Below, in pieces: positions 21,110 to 33,757 of a DNA stretch of 64,000 nucleotides. Positions within the stretch are counted from its first letter, which is position 1; each line of letters begins with the position of its first letter. The stretch covers positions 8,509,001 to 8,573,000 of the forward strand of contig WPIO01000007.1 of assembly GCA_009760855.2 (NCBI GenBank), given 5' to 3'. The DNA comes from Cristatella mucedo (lineage: Eukaryota; Bryozoa; Phylactolaemata; Cristatellidae). The notes under the pieces were generated by a model. It was not told the origin of the DNA. It saw nothing but the letters and a program-made list of their open reading frames with translations, and did no database searches. Position numbers and translations under genes: made by a program.

Positions 21110-21480
21110 AGACACAGAGTAACGTTTTTTCTGTGACCCACAAGGCCAGCAATGGCTTGGCTCGTTCATATCTAGACAAACTGCAACACCACTTTTAGCG
21201 TCCTCGTGCCCTTACGCCCCGTGTGGACAATAAGATAGCTGTTCCATTTCTCCATTTAAAAATCGTTGGCGACAGAAGCTTTTGCTCTGCAGATCCTAGT
21301 CTGTGGAACTCCGACCATTCTTACTGCAACAACATCTACTCTCTTGCCGTCGACTGAGGCACAATCCTTTCCAGCCGTCCCGAGCCGTTACTTCCATGCC
21401 ACTGACCTGTCTCGGCTATGCTTCTTCTGATTTTCTCTTTGTTTCGTGAGATGTATAACAAAATGCAATTAATTTCTGTA
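21110..21480 (+). mobile_element. LINE-B fragment, plus orientation
   Basis: Reads 'KASNGLARSYLDKLQHHF', then 'IAVPFLHLKIVGDRSFCSAD', the LINE-B RT C-terminal sequence, with a stop inside. Confidence 0.65.
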
Positions 21481-21937
21481 AACACCCTAAAATAACTTAC
21501 TATCTAGCCAGGCGCTTCACATATCCAGCAGAGTTCGAGCCCACGACCTCGGGGCCTGGACCTCGTTTGTCAAAGGCCAGCACTTTAACGACTGGGTCTA
21601 ACGACTGCGAAATCTGTTGGCCATCGCATGCGTACCGAAAGCCGCTTAGGCTTTGAGTGCTTGCTATCAAAAACACTCCTTGTATTGACATCCATATTTC
21701 CAAAAACCAAGGACCAAATGGCTAGTTACCCTGAGGTTTCTACAGCACACTCAATGACTAAGATAACCGGTTTTGGGTGGTCAATCAGTAGCCAACGGCC
21801 TTCATTTCGCTGGGCACAATATAATTATGATAAGTCGTTCGCACATACCATGTGAGAACGTCTTGTTACCAGGGTTCTTTTAACCTCATGCAAGAGAATG
21901 AACAACCAAAGGTTAGTGACAGGCAAGGTATGATTGG

Positions 21938-22128
21938 TGAGCCGTGATGGCACACTGAGTAAGGCGTTTGCTTTCACGACCTCGGTTCCGAGGTCGTGGG
22001 TTCGATTCCTGCAGTGGGCAATCCTTTAACGCCACTGCAAGCGGTGGTGATAGCCGTAAAGGCTCTTCTGTCGCTATAAAAAAGAGGCTGTTTAATCAGC
22101 AATTATTATTATTATTATTATTATTATG
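21938..22128 (+). mobile_element. SINE-1 (tRNA-derived), complete-looking
   Basis: A tRNA-like head with A-box-like 'tggcacactgagtaaggcg' and B-box 'ggttcgattcc', then a body with 'gcaagcggtggtgatagccg', 'aaaggctcttctgtcgctata', and an ATT tail. It is the reference for many minus-strand copies here. Confidence 0.85.
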
Positions 22129-22480
22129 ATATAATTCAGGATAGATTAGGCAACCTTTGAAAAACACAAGTACGAAGCACAAGATGAGTATGCAAAAGGA
22201 TGCAAGACACAATGTGCGAGTGTTTGTTACCTAGTAACTCTATGACCGACAAAGCTGACGCATCTATCGCCACTTTATACAGGTCTCAGGGCACGAGGTC
22301 AGCTGATATTGTGGTAGAAGTTCGGCCTATCATTGAGTAGCTAAGGCAGGGCACACTTGAAGCTTTGAATTCTGTCTAGCATGTTTTCATTCTACATCGC
22401 GACAGAGCAGCTCCTTTAATTGACGTAAAGAGCAGTAACTGAAGTCAGACTGCACTTTTGGAAGCCCCTCTAAGAAAGAG

Positions 22481-22482
<2 letters not shown>

Positions 22483-22516
<34 letters not shown>
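22483..22516 (+). repeat. (AC)n microsatellite
   Basis: About 17 ac units, directly before the second copy of the dispersed repeat. Confidence 0.95.
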
Positions 22517-22517
<1 letters not shown>

Positions 22518-22519
22518 CA

Positions 22520-23410
22520 GGCAGAGAGATGATGATTCCACAGAAAACCAGGTAGTTCCCAGGGGACGTTACCTAGCCATTTCGGTAAGTAAAGCTTTTT
22601 GTGGAGAGATAACAAGGATGATAACTGTTCTGCATGAGGTCTCCTGAATGGGTTTGCATAAGTTATCAGGATTAGTCGCAGCTTTTATTAATAATAATAC
22701 AAGTGCATGCAAAGCTAGGCTTGGACAAATATGCACCATTAGGTTACTTATGATGTAAGCAAGAAGACGCCCCAATTGGACTTTGCGAAGATGTACACAG
22801 TGCCGGCTGGTTGCAGTATCGTACGGTTTACCCAATCAGTCGTTCCGGTCCACAATGCAAGCAGCAGTGTGCAATATGATTTGATAATTAATATGGTATC
22901 CAGCAAGGAATACAGCCTTACAGTTAAATGCAGCACTGAAGATACAAGCAAGCTTTTCAATACTATTATTTGTACACGCCCTTCTGGCACCGGAGGCAAA
23001 CTCGGTTCCTTGCTTCCTCAGGCACCGAGGTCCTGCTACAGCAGTTTCGACAACGTGGCAGGTAACACTTCTGGCAGGCACTGCCACTGGTTTTCCACAG
23101 GCTCTGCAAAGCAGGCGATCATTCTGCACGTTACAGACAGGGCGGTCACTTCACGGCTGCCCTCACTGAGGCTGAGCGCTCCAGCAATTGCTTGAATTGG
23201 CGGCTTAGGAGTAGAGGACCTCTGCGAGCAGCTCGGTGGTGCCATCATAAAATATATGCTGTCTCAAAACCCTGTTGACGTCTGCAACAGCATATGACAA
23301 AATGTCAACGTAACAGCCCAAAAATCATTTAGTCATTACAAGCTATGATGGAAACGACGAAGCTCAGTTGACAGCACTTGTTTTATAGACCAAGATGTGC
23401 CGTTAACAGT
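22520..23410. repeat. Diverged dispersed repeat, copy 2
   Basis: Collinear with 8230-9115. The minus strand at about 23130-22980 reads Cys-rich in two frames ('LCRACGKPVAVPARSVTC' in one; 'CQKCYLPRCRNCC', then 'RNRVCLRCQKG', in the other), reminiscent of a Cys4 zinc-binding domain such as FYVE. The frame changes within it, so no intact domain can be claimed. Confidence 0.6.
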
Positions 23411-23941
23411 GTTTGGAGGGTGCTCCAGAAAGATATGGTAGTCAATAATGTCAAATGCTGTTGATTTCAAGCTGTAGTGTCACATTAAGCAATGTTATGG
23501 CCACCAGGGGGCCATAAATCATAGCTCCAGGTGGTAAACAGAGGCAAACACAAGCGTCTATGGAGAGCAGGTATTTGCTTTGGAAGCCTTTCGCCAGATC
23601 CTGGACAGAGAAGTTGCATCGACAAGGCACACTCTTCCAACGTCACATGGGCATTGACTGGCATGCACTTCTGCTTGGCAGCTGGCCGAGGTCGGTGGTC
23701 ACAATCTTTTGCTTTCCAACAAATGCCCAATCGATCTCTAAGTGCATCTCATCAGGCAGAGTTCGGGCAGGTGCTCACAGCGCTAAGCCAGATGTCCATC
23801 GGAACTGGGGCAGCAGGACACGTGCTTTGCTGTTCGATGAGCTGGCAGGGCACTTCCAGAGCAAATGACCAAAAAAGCTTTCACAGAGACCAACTGGGAG
23901 AGCAACTGCATGATGAAGCAAGGCAGAGGAGCACACAAGTA

Positions 23942-24244
23942 CTAGGATTGACAGAGCAAGGACTTTGTGGTTCCCAGACACCAAAAAAGCAGTAAACTGA
24001 GATCGTGAACTGCAATAAGCTTAAACAGGCTGCTTCTGCGAGCAGCCTCAAGAATTTTGCTAGGAGTACGATTAAGGTTACCATATCCAAAAGGTTTACA
24101 CGACGTTATGCAATTAGGCGAGCAGCTGGGAGCATTGAGAGTAGTCATAAAAGCTTGAACCACAGTTGAAAGTGTCGGCCGCTCTTGTGACCGTTTGATG
24201 CTAAATTTACAGGAGACTGCCACCTCGCAGGCGATGATGTGCAC
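23942..24244 (-). pseudogene. Possible protein-kinase C-terminal fragment
   Basis: The ORF reads 'KRSQERPTLSTVVQAFMTTL', which looks like kinase subdomain XI (Cys, then R-RP, then VV-.L). No other kinase subdomain is seen upstream in the 500 bases before the RRM exon at 24712. It may be a lone fragment or a coincidence. Confidence 0.25.
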
Positions 24245-24711
24245 AGAATATTCTTGTCACCGAGCATCGGTATTCGGTGTTCTTTCACGTGTCAAAAAGT
24301 TCTGCCCAAGTTGTACATCAAGGTGATTGTATAAGATCTTGCACAGCTGCAACTTAGCAATTCATCGACGGCTGTCGGAAAAATAGTAAAAAAAGTAGCC
24401 AAACTGTCAACTCGCTGACATGATAGGATAGACAGCCTTTAATTCGATGTATTGTACTCACTGCACGTAGTTATACTCAAGCTTGTCGTTTACTAGCCTG
24501 CCGACCACCTAGTCATTTGGATTGTGTTGTTAGTGCATCTTCTAAGGGTATATAGTGAACCTAGCTAGTTGTTTCATATAAGAATTTCACACAAACATAG
24601 CCTACAATACATGCAAAAGAAGCAGAAAATAAAATACACAACAGTGACCTAGCAAGGTGTGGCTGATACCACGGAATGGTAACTGAGAACTGACAATACA
24701 TGTTTCCATAC

Positions 24712-24942
24712 CTTTGTTAGAAGCAAATTCTACAATCATCCCATTGCCTTGTACCCCATCGGCTGTTGCATGGAGCATGTTTGCCCCATTGTTATTGAAA
24801 AGCATCCGAAGATACTCTTCATCAGCATCGATTGGAACATTTCTCACCAACATTCTGCATGGCTTTGACACAAGTTCAACATCAAAAGGACTGCCCTGGA
24901 AATTAGCTGGAAGCCACGGCAGTATGCCTTGTCCGTTAAATT
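24712..24942 (-). CDS. Multi-RRM gene exon 13 (RRM-h second half and RRM-i first half)
   Basis: 77 codons. The acceptor is 'ttttttacttttacag', the donor 'gtatgg'. It reads 'NFQGSPFDVELVSKP', then 'RMLVRNVPIDADEEYLRMLF' and 'GNGMIVEFASNK'. RRM-i is left without its second half until the exon copy at 11253-11366. Confidence 0.8.
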
Positions 24943-25467
24943 CTGTAAAAGTAAAAAAGTGCATGGCCATCTGCAGGATCATGCAATGCTGCACTTCTGA
25001 GGATGCTCGGTCTTATACGGTTAGTACAGAGGTCGATTCACAATAACCAGACTATCATGGCTGCCTTTTGCATAAACATCGCCGACATACTCTTTCAGTT
25101 GAAGGCATACGGTGAAATCGGTGAGAAGCACCAAGCTAATATCTCAGTCATGATTTGGGGTGGTGAGACAGTAGGGAAGATAGGATTGCCAAACACGACA
25201 AACATATCGCAATGTCTACATCCCTATAAATAGTTGGTGTGCAGGCACCTGGCCACTATATGACTGGCTACAGTAGAAATCACCAGAGAGCTCTCTTCAC
25301 TACCTATGGTAGCGATAATAGGCAACCTCCTCTGCCAAGAAACTTAAAGTACATTTTTAAATGCTGATATAGATTAATGATAATAAAATACTCTAATAAT
25401 GTCGTTTGCATTGCGCTATAAGAAAAAACTACTTTCTTGGCTCTTTACAACTCACTGATTGCTATAA

Positions 25468-27355
25468 AAATAATAATTCACATAATAAAACGCCCTCAGA
25501 GAACTCAATCTCGTTCGAGGCGCTTTACATTTGCTGCAAAGGAAAACACAATCGAATGGTGAGTGATATCATCCTCGATAAACAACATGAATAACTTGGT
25601 TCGGGGTGACACGCACAGGGTCAGCATGCACGTGTGGTTAGTGGCAGCATGTACAGTGTCAGCATGCATAAGCACATGAAGGACGAATCACATGGACTTA
25701 CTAAATGCTGTCATAAAAAGGTGCGTTTTTAATTTTCTTTTAATGTGGTCACCTGTCGTGAAACAAGTCGGGAATGAGTTCCAGGCTTTGAAAGCATACG
25801 AACTAAATGCACGGTCTCCAAAGGATTTTAAGTGTGTAGCAGTTTCCGAAAAGCAGGTGGTACGATGCTTGGCCTGGTGGGGGAGTAGATCTAATAGGTA
25901 GGCTGGAGCCAAAGAATGAAGGGACCTAAAAGTGAGCGACAAAAACCTTGAAGTCGATCCGTTGCTTGACTGGTAGCCAGTGCAGGTCGGCGAGAAGTGG
26001 TGTGATGGGGCAACTGCGACGCTCACGACAGACAAGCCTAGCTGCAGAGTTTTGCACCAGCTGTAATCGCCTGATTGCACATGCCGGTAGGCCAGCAAGC
26101 AGTGAGTTGCAGAAGTCAAGACGGGTCGTCACAAATGCATGGAACAACTTAGACGTGGTATCCTTATCTAAACAAGCCCGAATTTTAGCATTGTTATGTA
26201 GCTGAAAGTAGGCAGACTTGATTGTGGTGCTGATGCGGTCGTCTAACAAGAGGTAACTTTGGAACACGATACCTAGATTTCGTGCAGATTCAACTGGAGA
26301 TGTGCTGGCAGAGCCAATTTTGAGCCTCAACCTTTATAAATCACACCTGGTTTGCCCATAACTAGTAAGTGTTAGTTAGTCTTATCATCATGTAATTTAA
26401 GAAAATGTTTTACCATCCATGCGTGGATGTCATCTAAACATGCAGCAAGGGAGTTAAGAGAATTCGAGGTGCTCGAAGGCTGGGAGAGATCAAAGCAAAG
26501 GTACAACTCAGTCTCATCTGCATAGAAGTGAAAGCCTAGATTGTGCTTGGCAATCACATCAGCAAGAGGGAGAGTATAAACCGTGAAAAGAACCGGACCT
26601 GGCACGGAACCCTGAGGTACCCGATATTTCAGAGGTACCTCGGATGATCTTTGTCCATTCACATCAATACTCTGGAGTCTCCCACTGAGATAGGACCTGA
26701 ACTATTGCAGGGCAGTGCCAGTGATACCCTGGCGAGATGAGAGGTTCTCAAGAAGGCCTTCGTGATCAATAGTATCAAAAGCTGCCGAAAGATCGAGCAA
26801 AACAAGCAGATATACTCTACCTATATCTGCATTCCTAAGTAGGTCGTTGTACACCATAAGCAATGCTGACTCTGTGGAGTGATTAGCTCTAATGCCAGAC
26901 TGGAACATACTAGCAAGGTTTGAAGTTTCGATATATGAGTTCAGCTGGTCTGCCAAGACTCGTTCCAGAGTCTTTGATAGGAATGGTAGAAGGGAGACTG
27001 GGCCGTAGTTGCTCAAGTTCTCTTGGTTTAGTGTCGCTTTCTTGAGAAGTGGCCTGACTACAGCTTTTTTGAAAGGTGCTGGGACATGACCTGAAGCAAA
27101 TGACATATAATTGATGTTAGTTATGCATGGCAGCAGCAGATCAATGCAAGGTAGGAGCAGGACAGTGGGAATAGAGTCCAAAGGACTTGTTGTCTTCTTT
27201 GATTGGGATATGAACTTCAGGACGTGATCACTACTGATCTGCATGAGAGTGGATATTGAGGTAATGCAAGGAATCGAGGGACAGCAGTCTAGGGGGATGC
27301 TGCCATCGCAGGGACGGACTCCCTGATCATGTCTATCTTCTGGAGAAATTTCGAA
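25468..27355 (-). mobile_element. LINE-A copy, 5'-truncated, in intron
   Basis: RT sequence lies in three overlapping open parts (27421-26702, 26662-26372, 26330-25688). It contains 'LLVLLDLSAAFDTIDH' (motif A) but YADE in place of YADD at the active site, and frameshifts between parts, so it is inactive. It ends at the plus-strand 'ataataattcacataataaaacgccctcagagaac' terminus. Upstream it meets LINE-B sequence. Confidence 0.9.
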
Positions 27356-27359
27356 ATAT

Positions 27360-28900
27360 AGCACAGCTGCATTATCATCACAATGTTTAGTAATGTAATG
27401 TATCTCCGGCTGTAACTCCACACACCAATAAAGACTATGTAGGTGTTGAGATCGTAATAGAGATGCATACGACAGCCTACGACAATGTTGAGATCGTAAT
27501 TGAAGAGGTGCCAGTGCAAGCAGTGACGCCTGAGAAGCAGGCAGCTACAGTGCCTGACGGTAAGACGGAGGAAGACGGCCAGAGATGGCTGAGCCGGAGG
27601 CGGCCGAATAGGAGAAGCAGGAGGCGGCGACATAAGACAAGGCACTGGAGATTCTAGCGCAAGCGGTGCTGCAGTCGGAGGAGCAGGCAGCGGGAGCATC
27701 TGAAAGGGCAGGTGGAGCCAGCGCTGGTGAAACCAGCCCTGGTAGCCGAGAAGCCAACGACGACGCGACGGCCGATGGCGGACAGCCAGATGAAATTTGT
27801 GCATTTGCAAGTGCAGCAAAGAGCACCCGGCCAAGAAGTTATGAAAAGTTCGTGCCGACAAACTCTCGAGGCCCCGAGGCATCGTGCAATGGATTGTCTA
27901 CAGCGGTCGGCAGTGTCCTAGAGGTAGAGCTACACTGCTGTAAGCAATCGCATATTATGCATGTTACTATTTATTTATCACTTGAATATATAGTGGCTAA
28001 GAGTAAGAAGGGAGGAATGTTGAGATCATAATAGAGATGCATTCGCCAGCCTACGACAATGTTGAGATCATAATGGAGATGCATACGCCAGCCTACGGCA
28101 GTGCCGCGCCCAGATGTTGTCTGCCGGTACTAGGCTGGGGGCCCTCCCGACCATGACTGACCAATCGAGGCGCAGTGTTCCTGCTGCTGGCGCTAGCAAC
28201 AGTGCTGGCCAATCGGAATGCAGCGTTCCTGGGCTCAGACGACAGGAAGCTCCGCTAGCGTTAACGTCTGCAGAGAGTTGTTGATTACACACTGTCGAGT
28301 TTGGGTATTATTCAGGAGAGATTTGTATAGCGCACTCAAAGCCTAAGCGGTTTTCGGTATGCATTCGGTAGCCAACAGACTTCATCTCATGCAACAGAAG
28401 AAAGTGGGATGCATAGCAGAGTCAGGAGAGAAGCTGAGGTAGTGAGTAGCTTGGAAGTAGCAGCTCAGGACGGCTGGAAAGGATGTGCTGTTGTCGGCAG
28501 CAGGAAGTAGATGTCGTTGCACAAGAATTGTGGAAGCGAGTTCCACAGTCTAGGACCTGCAAAGCTAAAGCTTTTGTCGCCAACAGTCTTTAAGTGGAGG
28601 AATGGAACAGCTAATTTATTGTCCATACAGGACTTGAAGGCACGAAGAGGCTAAGACTGGTGCAGCAGTTCAGCTAGGTATGGAGCAGCCAAGCCGTGAC
28701 GGGCCTTGTCGGTCAGCGTATGAACTTTGCTCTGTATCCGTTGATCAACCGGCAGCTATTCTAGCTCCTTTAGCAAAGGAGACACGTGGTCAAATATATA
28801 GGACTTGAAAACTAGCCTTGCAGCCATATTCACAGCCAGCTGCAGTGGCCTAGTAGCTGTTTTGGTAGCCCAGCCAAAAGGGAATTACAATAATCAAGTC
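27360..28900 (-). mobile_element. LINE-B copy, split by an LTR element
   Basis: The 3' terminus at 27380-27443 ('aatgtatctccggctgtaac') continues at about 28302 with 'ggagagatttgtatagcgc' through the RT C-terminal region to about 28900. Confidence 0.75.
27444..28300 (+). mobile_element. Internally deleted LTR retrotransposon with PPT and 3' LTR
   Basis: It begins TGTTGAGATC (27444), the same start as the 3' LTR at 28018. Directly before that LTR is a purine tract 'aagaagggaggaa' (28005-28017), the usual plus-strand primer site. The interior (about 27500-28004) reads as Glu/Ala/Arg-rich pol-end or gag-like sequence ('SAAKSTRPRSYEKFVP'). The 5' LTR is cut after about 58 bases. The 3' LTR opens with a 42-bp unit repeated twice (28018-28101). 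It is inserted in LINE-B. The exact LTR end (about 28300) and target duplication are unsure. Confidence 0.7.
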
Positions 28901-29514
28901 TAGATATCTATAAACGTGCGAATTCCTGTGTCTTTGGTGACAACTAAAGGGATTGATATTTAACAAACAATTGCTACGAACATCACTTACAAATAAGTAA
29001 TACTAGGTCATAGGTGCCATTCTTAACGACAATAATAATATTAATACATTTGATATAGCACCCTCAGAGAACTCAATGGCATGGTACCAGTATTAGTGTG
29101 CTACCTTAAAATGACAGAGCCACCTACCACGTGGTCCAATGCCAAATAAAAGGATTGAACTGCACTCATGTTGCTTCAGAACAGCAAAAAATAATTTTAG
29201 AAAATTAATGCTCCTGAGATGGCAGCATGAACATCAAAGTTACAATACCTTTCCATCACAGCGATAGTTCAGTCACATTCCATGAACTGTCACAATACTG
29301 GCTGATAAGTACCACGCGACTCCATAAATTCAGTGAAAAGCATGCAAGGCAGCCTGATTCATGGTAAGATGCATCACACGACACGATACCAAAACTGAAT
29401 GATAAGTACCCATGCTATTCTGTAAATCCACTGTAAATAATGCACAGCAGCAGACATACATCACTATTAAAGTGTAAGTCAAAGGTCGAGCTGAAAAAAA
29501 GGAGGCGAACTTAC
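28901..29514. other. Intron without named features except a LINE-A end
   Basis: A short decayed LINE-A terminus lies at 29035-29085 ('aataataatattaatacat', then 'caccctcagagaactcaat'). Nothing else is recognised. Confidence 0.4.
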
Positions 29515-29775
29515 CGAGCTCTCTAGCGAAACTGACGAGATAGCATGCACGATTGCACCTGTCACTGATTCGTTGCATGCCAATCACTGGGACTCGGCTC
29601 AGTGCCCACAGAAAATACTTCAGATGATCTGGAGCAACATCTTCGACATTTCTCACAATCACTGAAGTTAGCTCTTTGACAGCAGACATGGTTTGCTCTC
29701 TGAATTTGGCTTCGATCGGCGAGCCAAAGAATTTGATCAGGTGGTCAGATGAAAGACTTACAATAGACTTGGCCA
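29515..29775 (-). CDS. Multi-RRM gene exon 12 (RRM-g second half and RRM-h first half)
   Basis: 87 codons. The acceptor is 'tttttctatacgttgcag', the donor 'gtaagt'. It reads helix 2 and strand 4 ('AKSIVSLSSDHLIKFF'), then 'TSVIVRNVEDVAPDHLKYFL' and 'CYLVSFAREL'. Confidence 0.75.
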
Positions 29776-30044
29776 CTGCAACGTATAGAAAAAGTATGTA
29801 TATACAAAAGCATCAGTATCAGCTATAAAATTGGCAGTTACCAGAACAATAAAAAATGTTGTAACATCATGGAAATAAGTTTCACAATTAAAAAAAGCAA
29901 TGGGAGACTCTGCCGTGGTACTGAATGCCAACAAAAAATTTCCTCGAGTAGGAACGATCCAGAAGCCTCTGCATTACTAGTCCGGTGTTTTAACGAATGA
30001 GCTATCAAGACCTTCATTGGGCACTCAACATAAGACTAGTTAGG

Positions 30045-30570
30045 TAAGAATCAAGATGTTAAGGTTTTGTCAGTCACTTTCAGTTCCCTTCATTCTTAGG
30101 CTCCAGCCAACCTATCAGATCTACTGCTCCGCCAGGCTAAGAATCGTATCACCCACTTTTCGGTGTCTAACTGTTTACCTATACCTCGTACAAACCTCAA
30201 ATTCTTTGGAGGCCGTGTCTTTACTTCGTATGCTCTCAAAGCTTTGAAATCCCGACTTCCATCACGTCATTCCCTGGCTTGACTATATTTAAAAAGAAAT
30301 TAAAAATGCACCTATTTATGACAGCATTTAGTGGGTCCTTGTGATTTGTCCTTTATGTGCTTATGCATGCTGACACTGTGCATGCTGCCACTAACTACAC
30401 TTGCATGCTGACTCTGTGCATGTCACCCCTAACCATGTTATTCTTGTTGTTTATTGAGCATGCTACTACTAACCATTCAATCATGCTTCCTTTGCAGCCA
30501 ATTTAAAGTGCCTAGAAAGAGATTCGAGTTCTCTAAGGGTGCTAAAAAATATCGAAAGCATTATTATTAT
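30045..30570 (+). mobile_element. LINE-A 3' region
   Basis: Starts in the RT C-terminus ('aaggttttgtcagtcacttt') and runs through the 3' untranslated region to the ATT tail. Confidence 0.85.
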
Positions 30571-31114
30571 TATGTTTTGTCCACCACAGCTCCTCAGCCT
30601 TCAGATTAATGGCGGAGGCAGCTAAATAAACTAGCATATCTGTATGTGGTGACACGAGCTTCACTGACAACTTTACAACTGACAACAAGTGCAATCAGTC
30701 TAATTGTGAACCCATACTAATGGCTATTTTTACTTTTGAGCTCTCGCCTCAAATATGCCCAATTCCGATGCTTTTGCGGCCATAACCAGTTTATGGCTCA
30801 GAAGTGACACCTTTAGCAATGCAAAGAATGGATTGTACCATGCGCCAACATATAGGCATGGTTACGATGGGGTATAGCTACAGAAATGAAAAAGATTAAC
30901 CGAGTTCAAAACATAAATCTGCAATTTTTTTTAAAGTCTCGGTGCCTTTTCAGAATCAAGACTAGAAAAGAACTACCTTACACATTTTTTAGAGTGTGGG
31001 AGATGCTCACGATCTTCCTGCATGTTTTCATTTCCCTTTTCGATCAATAGATGTAAACCCTTGTGGCTTTAGCATGCCAATAGCTGAGGAGCCAATCGAC
31101 ATTGCAATATAATG

Positions 31115-31690
31115 TAATTTATTTATTTCGGTCTGTAAATCCACAAGGCCACAAAGACTGTGTATGTGTTACGCAGGAGAGTTTTTTCTAGCACATTCAA
31201 AGCCTAAGCAGCTCTCGGTATCATCATCTCACACAACAAAGAGAAAGTGAGAAGCATATCTGAGTCAGGAGAGCAGTTGAGGTAGTGCATGGCATCGAAG
31301 TAGCAGTTTAGCACAGCTGGAAAGGATGTGTCATAGTCGGCAGCAGGAGAAAAGTTGTCGTTTTGTAAGAATTGTGGAAGTGAGTTCCACAGTCTAGGAC
31401 CTATAGAGCAGAAGCTTCTGTCGCCAACGGTCTTTAAGCTAAGGAACGGAACAGCTAATTACTAGTCCATACAGGAAACGTGGACACAAAGAGGCTGAAA
31501 CTGGTGCAGCGGTCCAGCTAGGTATGAAGGAGCTAATCCGTGGCATGCCCTGTGGGTCAGTGTAAGAACTTTGCACTGTATCCATTGATCAACCGGCAGA
31601 CATCCTAGCTCTTTTAGCGAAGGAGACACACGGTCAAACCTCTGGGATTTGCAAACTAGCCTTGCAGCCATATTCAAAGCCATATGTCGG
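31115..31690 (-). mobile_element. LINE-B 3' region
   Basis: The plus strand begins 'atttcggtctgtaaatccac' and runs through 'gagaaagtgagaagcatatc' and 'gtcgccaacggtctttaag'. The minus ORF 31698-31462 reads 'ELGCLPVDQWIQCKVLTLTH', then 'HGLAPSYL', the LINE-B RT C-terminus. Confidence 0.85.
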
Positions 31691-31999
31691 CAAGGCAAGC
31701 CTGTAGTTTATCAAATCAAATCCCATTAATTCGAATAGAATTCAAGTTTAATTCAAATGTAATGCCCATCAGTTGGAAGGCTAATCAGAGGACACTCAAG
31801 GCTTACTTCCAAAACAAAGCTTGAGTTTTCTGTGATTTTTCCCTGTTAAAGTACAGTAAAGAATGAGTACAAGGTCCTAGCATATCACTCCTGGCTTTAC
31901 AACAGCAATCTCACTCAAGCAGAAACACGGAGACCGATTGATCTCTGCTGGCTACTGATCACAAGGACTGCTGCAAAATTAGATAAAAAAAATAGCTGG

Positions 32000-32145
32000 T
32001 TCAACAGCCTCAGTTATATAGCAGCAGAAGAGCCATATCAGCCATCACCAACACTCGCAGTTGGCAAGTAAGGATTTTCCGCTGCACAAATACAAACAAC
32101 GGCCTGGATCGTGAAGAGCAAGCACTTTAACCCTATGCTAAGACC
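32000..32145 (-). mobile_element. SINE-1, diverged
   Basis: Reverse-complement SINE-1 body 'tatagcagcagaagagccat' and 'ggcaagtaaggattttccgctgca', followed by the decayed tRNA-like head. Confidence 0.6.
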
Positions 32146-33079
32146 CAGAGGCTTACAGGTACTTGCATAGTACCACCCACTATTCTGACTCTCGTCATTT
32201 AACTGCACACATTGCCAACCTCAAATCTTTTGGAGACGGTGACTAAAGTTCCTATTCTCCCGAAACCTGTAACTCAATCTCGACAGACGTCACGACATCG
32301 TCTGATTTTAACTTCTAGATAAGAAGCTAAAACCCCAACTGCTCCTTACAGCATTTGATCAGTCCGTGTGAATAGTTCTCAGTGTGCTTACGTGGGCAGA
32401 CTGTAGGTGTAATAAAAAAATTGAGATGCTCATCGCCCGCATATGTAAAGTACATACACAGAGATATATTCCCCTAGGGTTCTAAGCAAATCTCTACTAA
32501 TTAATGAAGTCTGTCATGCCGCAAGATGGCACACTTTCGCAACGTGGAAATACTACGCACTTTCTGTCAAGCCGCAAGATGGAAAAGCATTGCCTTCCGT
32601 GACGGAAATGCTATGACTGAAGCGAGTCCACAGGCAGAGGCTCGTAACTTATTACAATCTTTGTTATTTCTGAATAGCAAACATCGACCTGGTCAATATT
32701 GCTGGCAACAGCCGCAATATGCAAGTCCGGTAGGCTACTTGTGGACTTTAATAGCCGAAGTTATCATCAAGTAAGAAGCAATTTTCCGATACTGCAGTAG
32801 CGTGGAGCCCTAAATTTCTAAGCAGTTGCTTTGCTTCCAAGTTAGGCAGTGGTCACCCAAACTGGACTGGCTCTGGACCCCAGTATAGACTAACCAGAGC
32901 TCACTGTATGAATTTATGCATGTCTTTTGCAGCTCTTTTGCTATTTTTTTAATGTGGTCAAGTCGGGGATGTCGTAATGCAAGTCGGGAGTGAGTTCCAG
33001 GGTTTGACCTTTCACGGGATGACCGCATCAGCTCCATAGTCAAGACGGCCTAATTTCATCTATACAACATCGCACAACT

Positions 33080-33665
33080 CAAAACTTGCTTACACCAAGC
33101 TGGTCCAATCGGCTGTAGAATTTCTTGTAGACTTCTGCCACCCACCAGTCGAAAGTCGGCTGGCCTATGCAATAAGATGCTCTCTTTTGATGCATAACTC
33201 TACAGCTCGGTTGTCTATCGTGACAGTCGCACCAGGCACATTACTTCACTTCTCACAGACCGGCACGGGTTCCCCATCAAGTGTCGTACCGACGTCAAAG
33301 CGTGGTCACTCACTTTTGTCCCTAGTCCCTACATTCGCTGGCTTCGTAGAATCAAGCTTAAATACTAACCAGTCTACCACCAACTCTTCTGACTCCAGTC
33401 ATTTAGCTGTGCCTCGAACCAACCTAAAATTTCTGGGAGACCATGCCTCCAGCTGTATACTCCTAAAACACGGAACTCACTCCTGACTGAGATCGCGACA
33501 TCCTCTGACTTAATGATATTTAAGAAAGACCACGACCACGTTATTCATGTTGCCTATCAAGCATGATACCACTCATCATTCGATCGTGTTTCCTTTGCAG
33601 CAAATGTAAAGCACCTAGAAAGAGATTGAGTTCTCTGAGGGCGCTTTATCAAGTGTATTATTATT
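33080..33665 (+). mobile_element. LINE-A-related 3' region, diverged
   Basis: 'ctcggttgtctatcgtgacagtcg', then 'tggagaccatgcct', then the LINE-A terminus 'gcacctagaaagagattgag...gagggcgc' and ATT tail. A (CT)n tract follows at 33702-33757. Confidence 0.7.
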
Positions 33666-33701
33666 ATAAAGAAGCTAAAACCACATATTCCTCGAAGCAT
33701 T

Positions 33702-33757
33702 TACTCTCTCTCTCTCACACTCTCTCTCTCTCACATTCTCTCTCTCTCTCTCTTTCT
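33702..33757 (+). repeat. (CT)n microsatellite, interrupted
   Basis: ct dinucleotides broken by 'cacac' and 'cacat'. Confidence 0.9.

Noticed and set aside
21938-22020. tRNA gene
   Set aside because: A and B boxes are present, but the fragment continues into a SINE body with an ATT tail and no plausible anticodon arm.
24256-24350. RRM-tail-like reading 'ILYNHLDVQLGQNFL' below exon 13
   Set aside because: Available splice sites are phase 0 and 2, which would break the chain.
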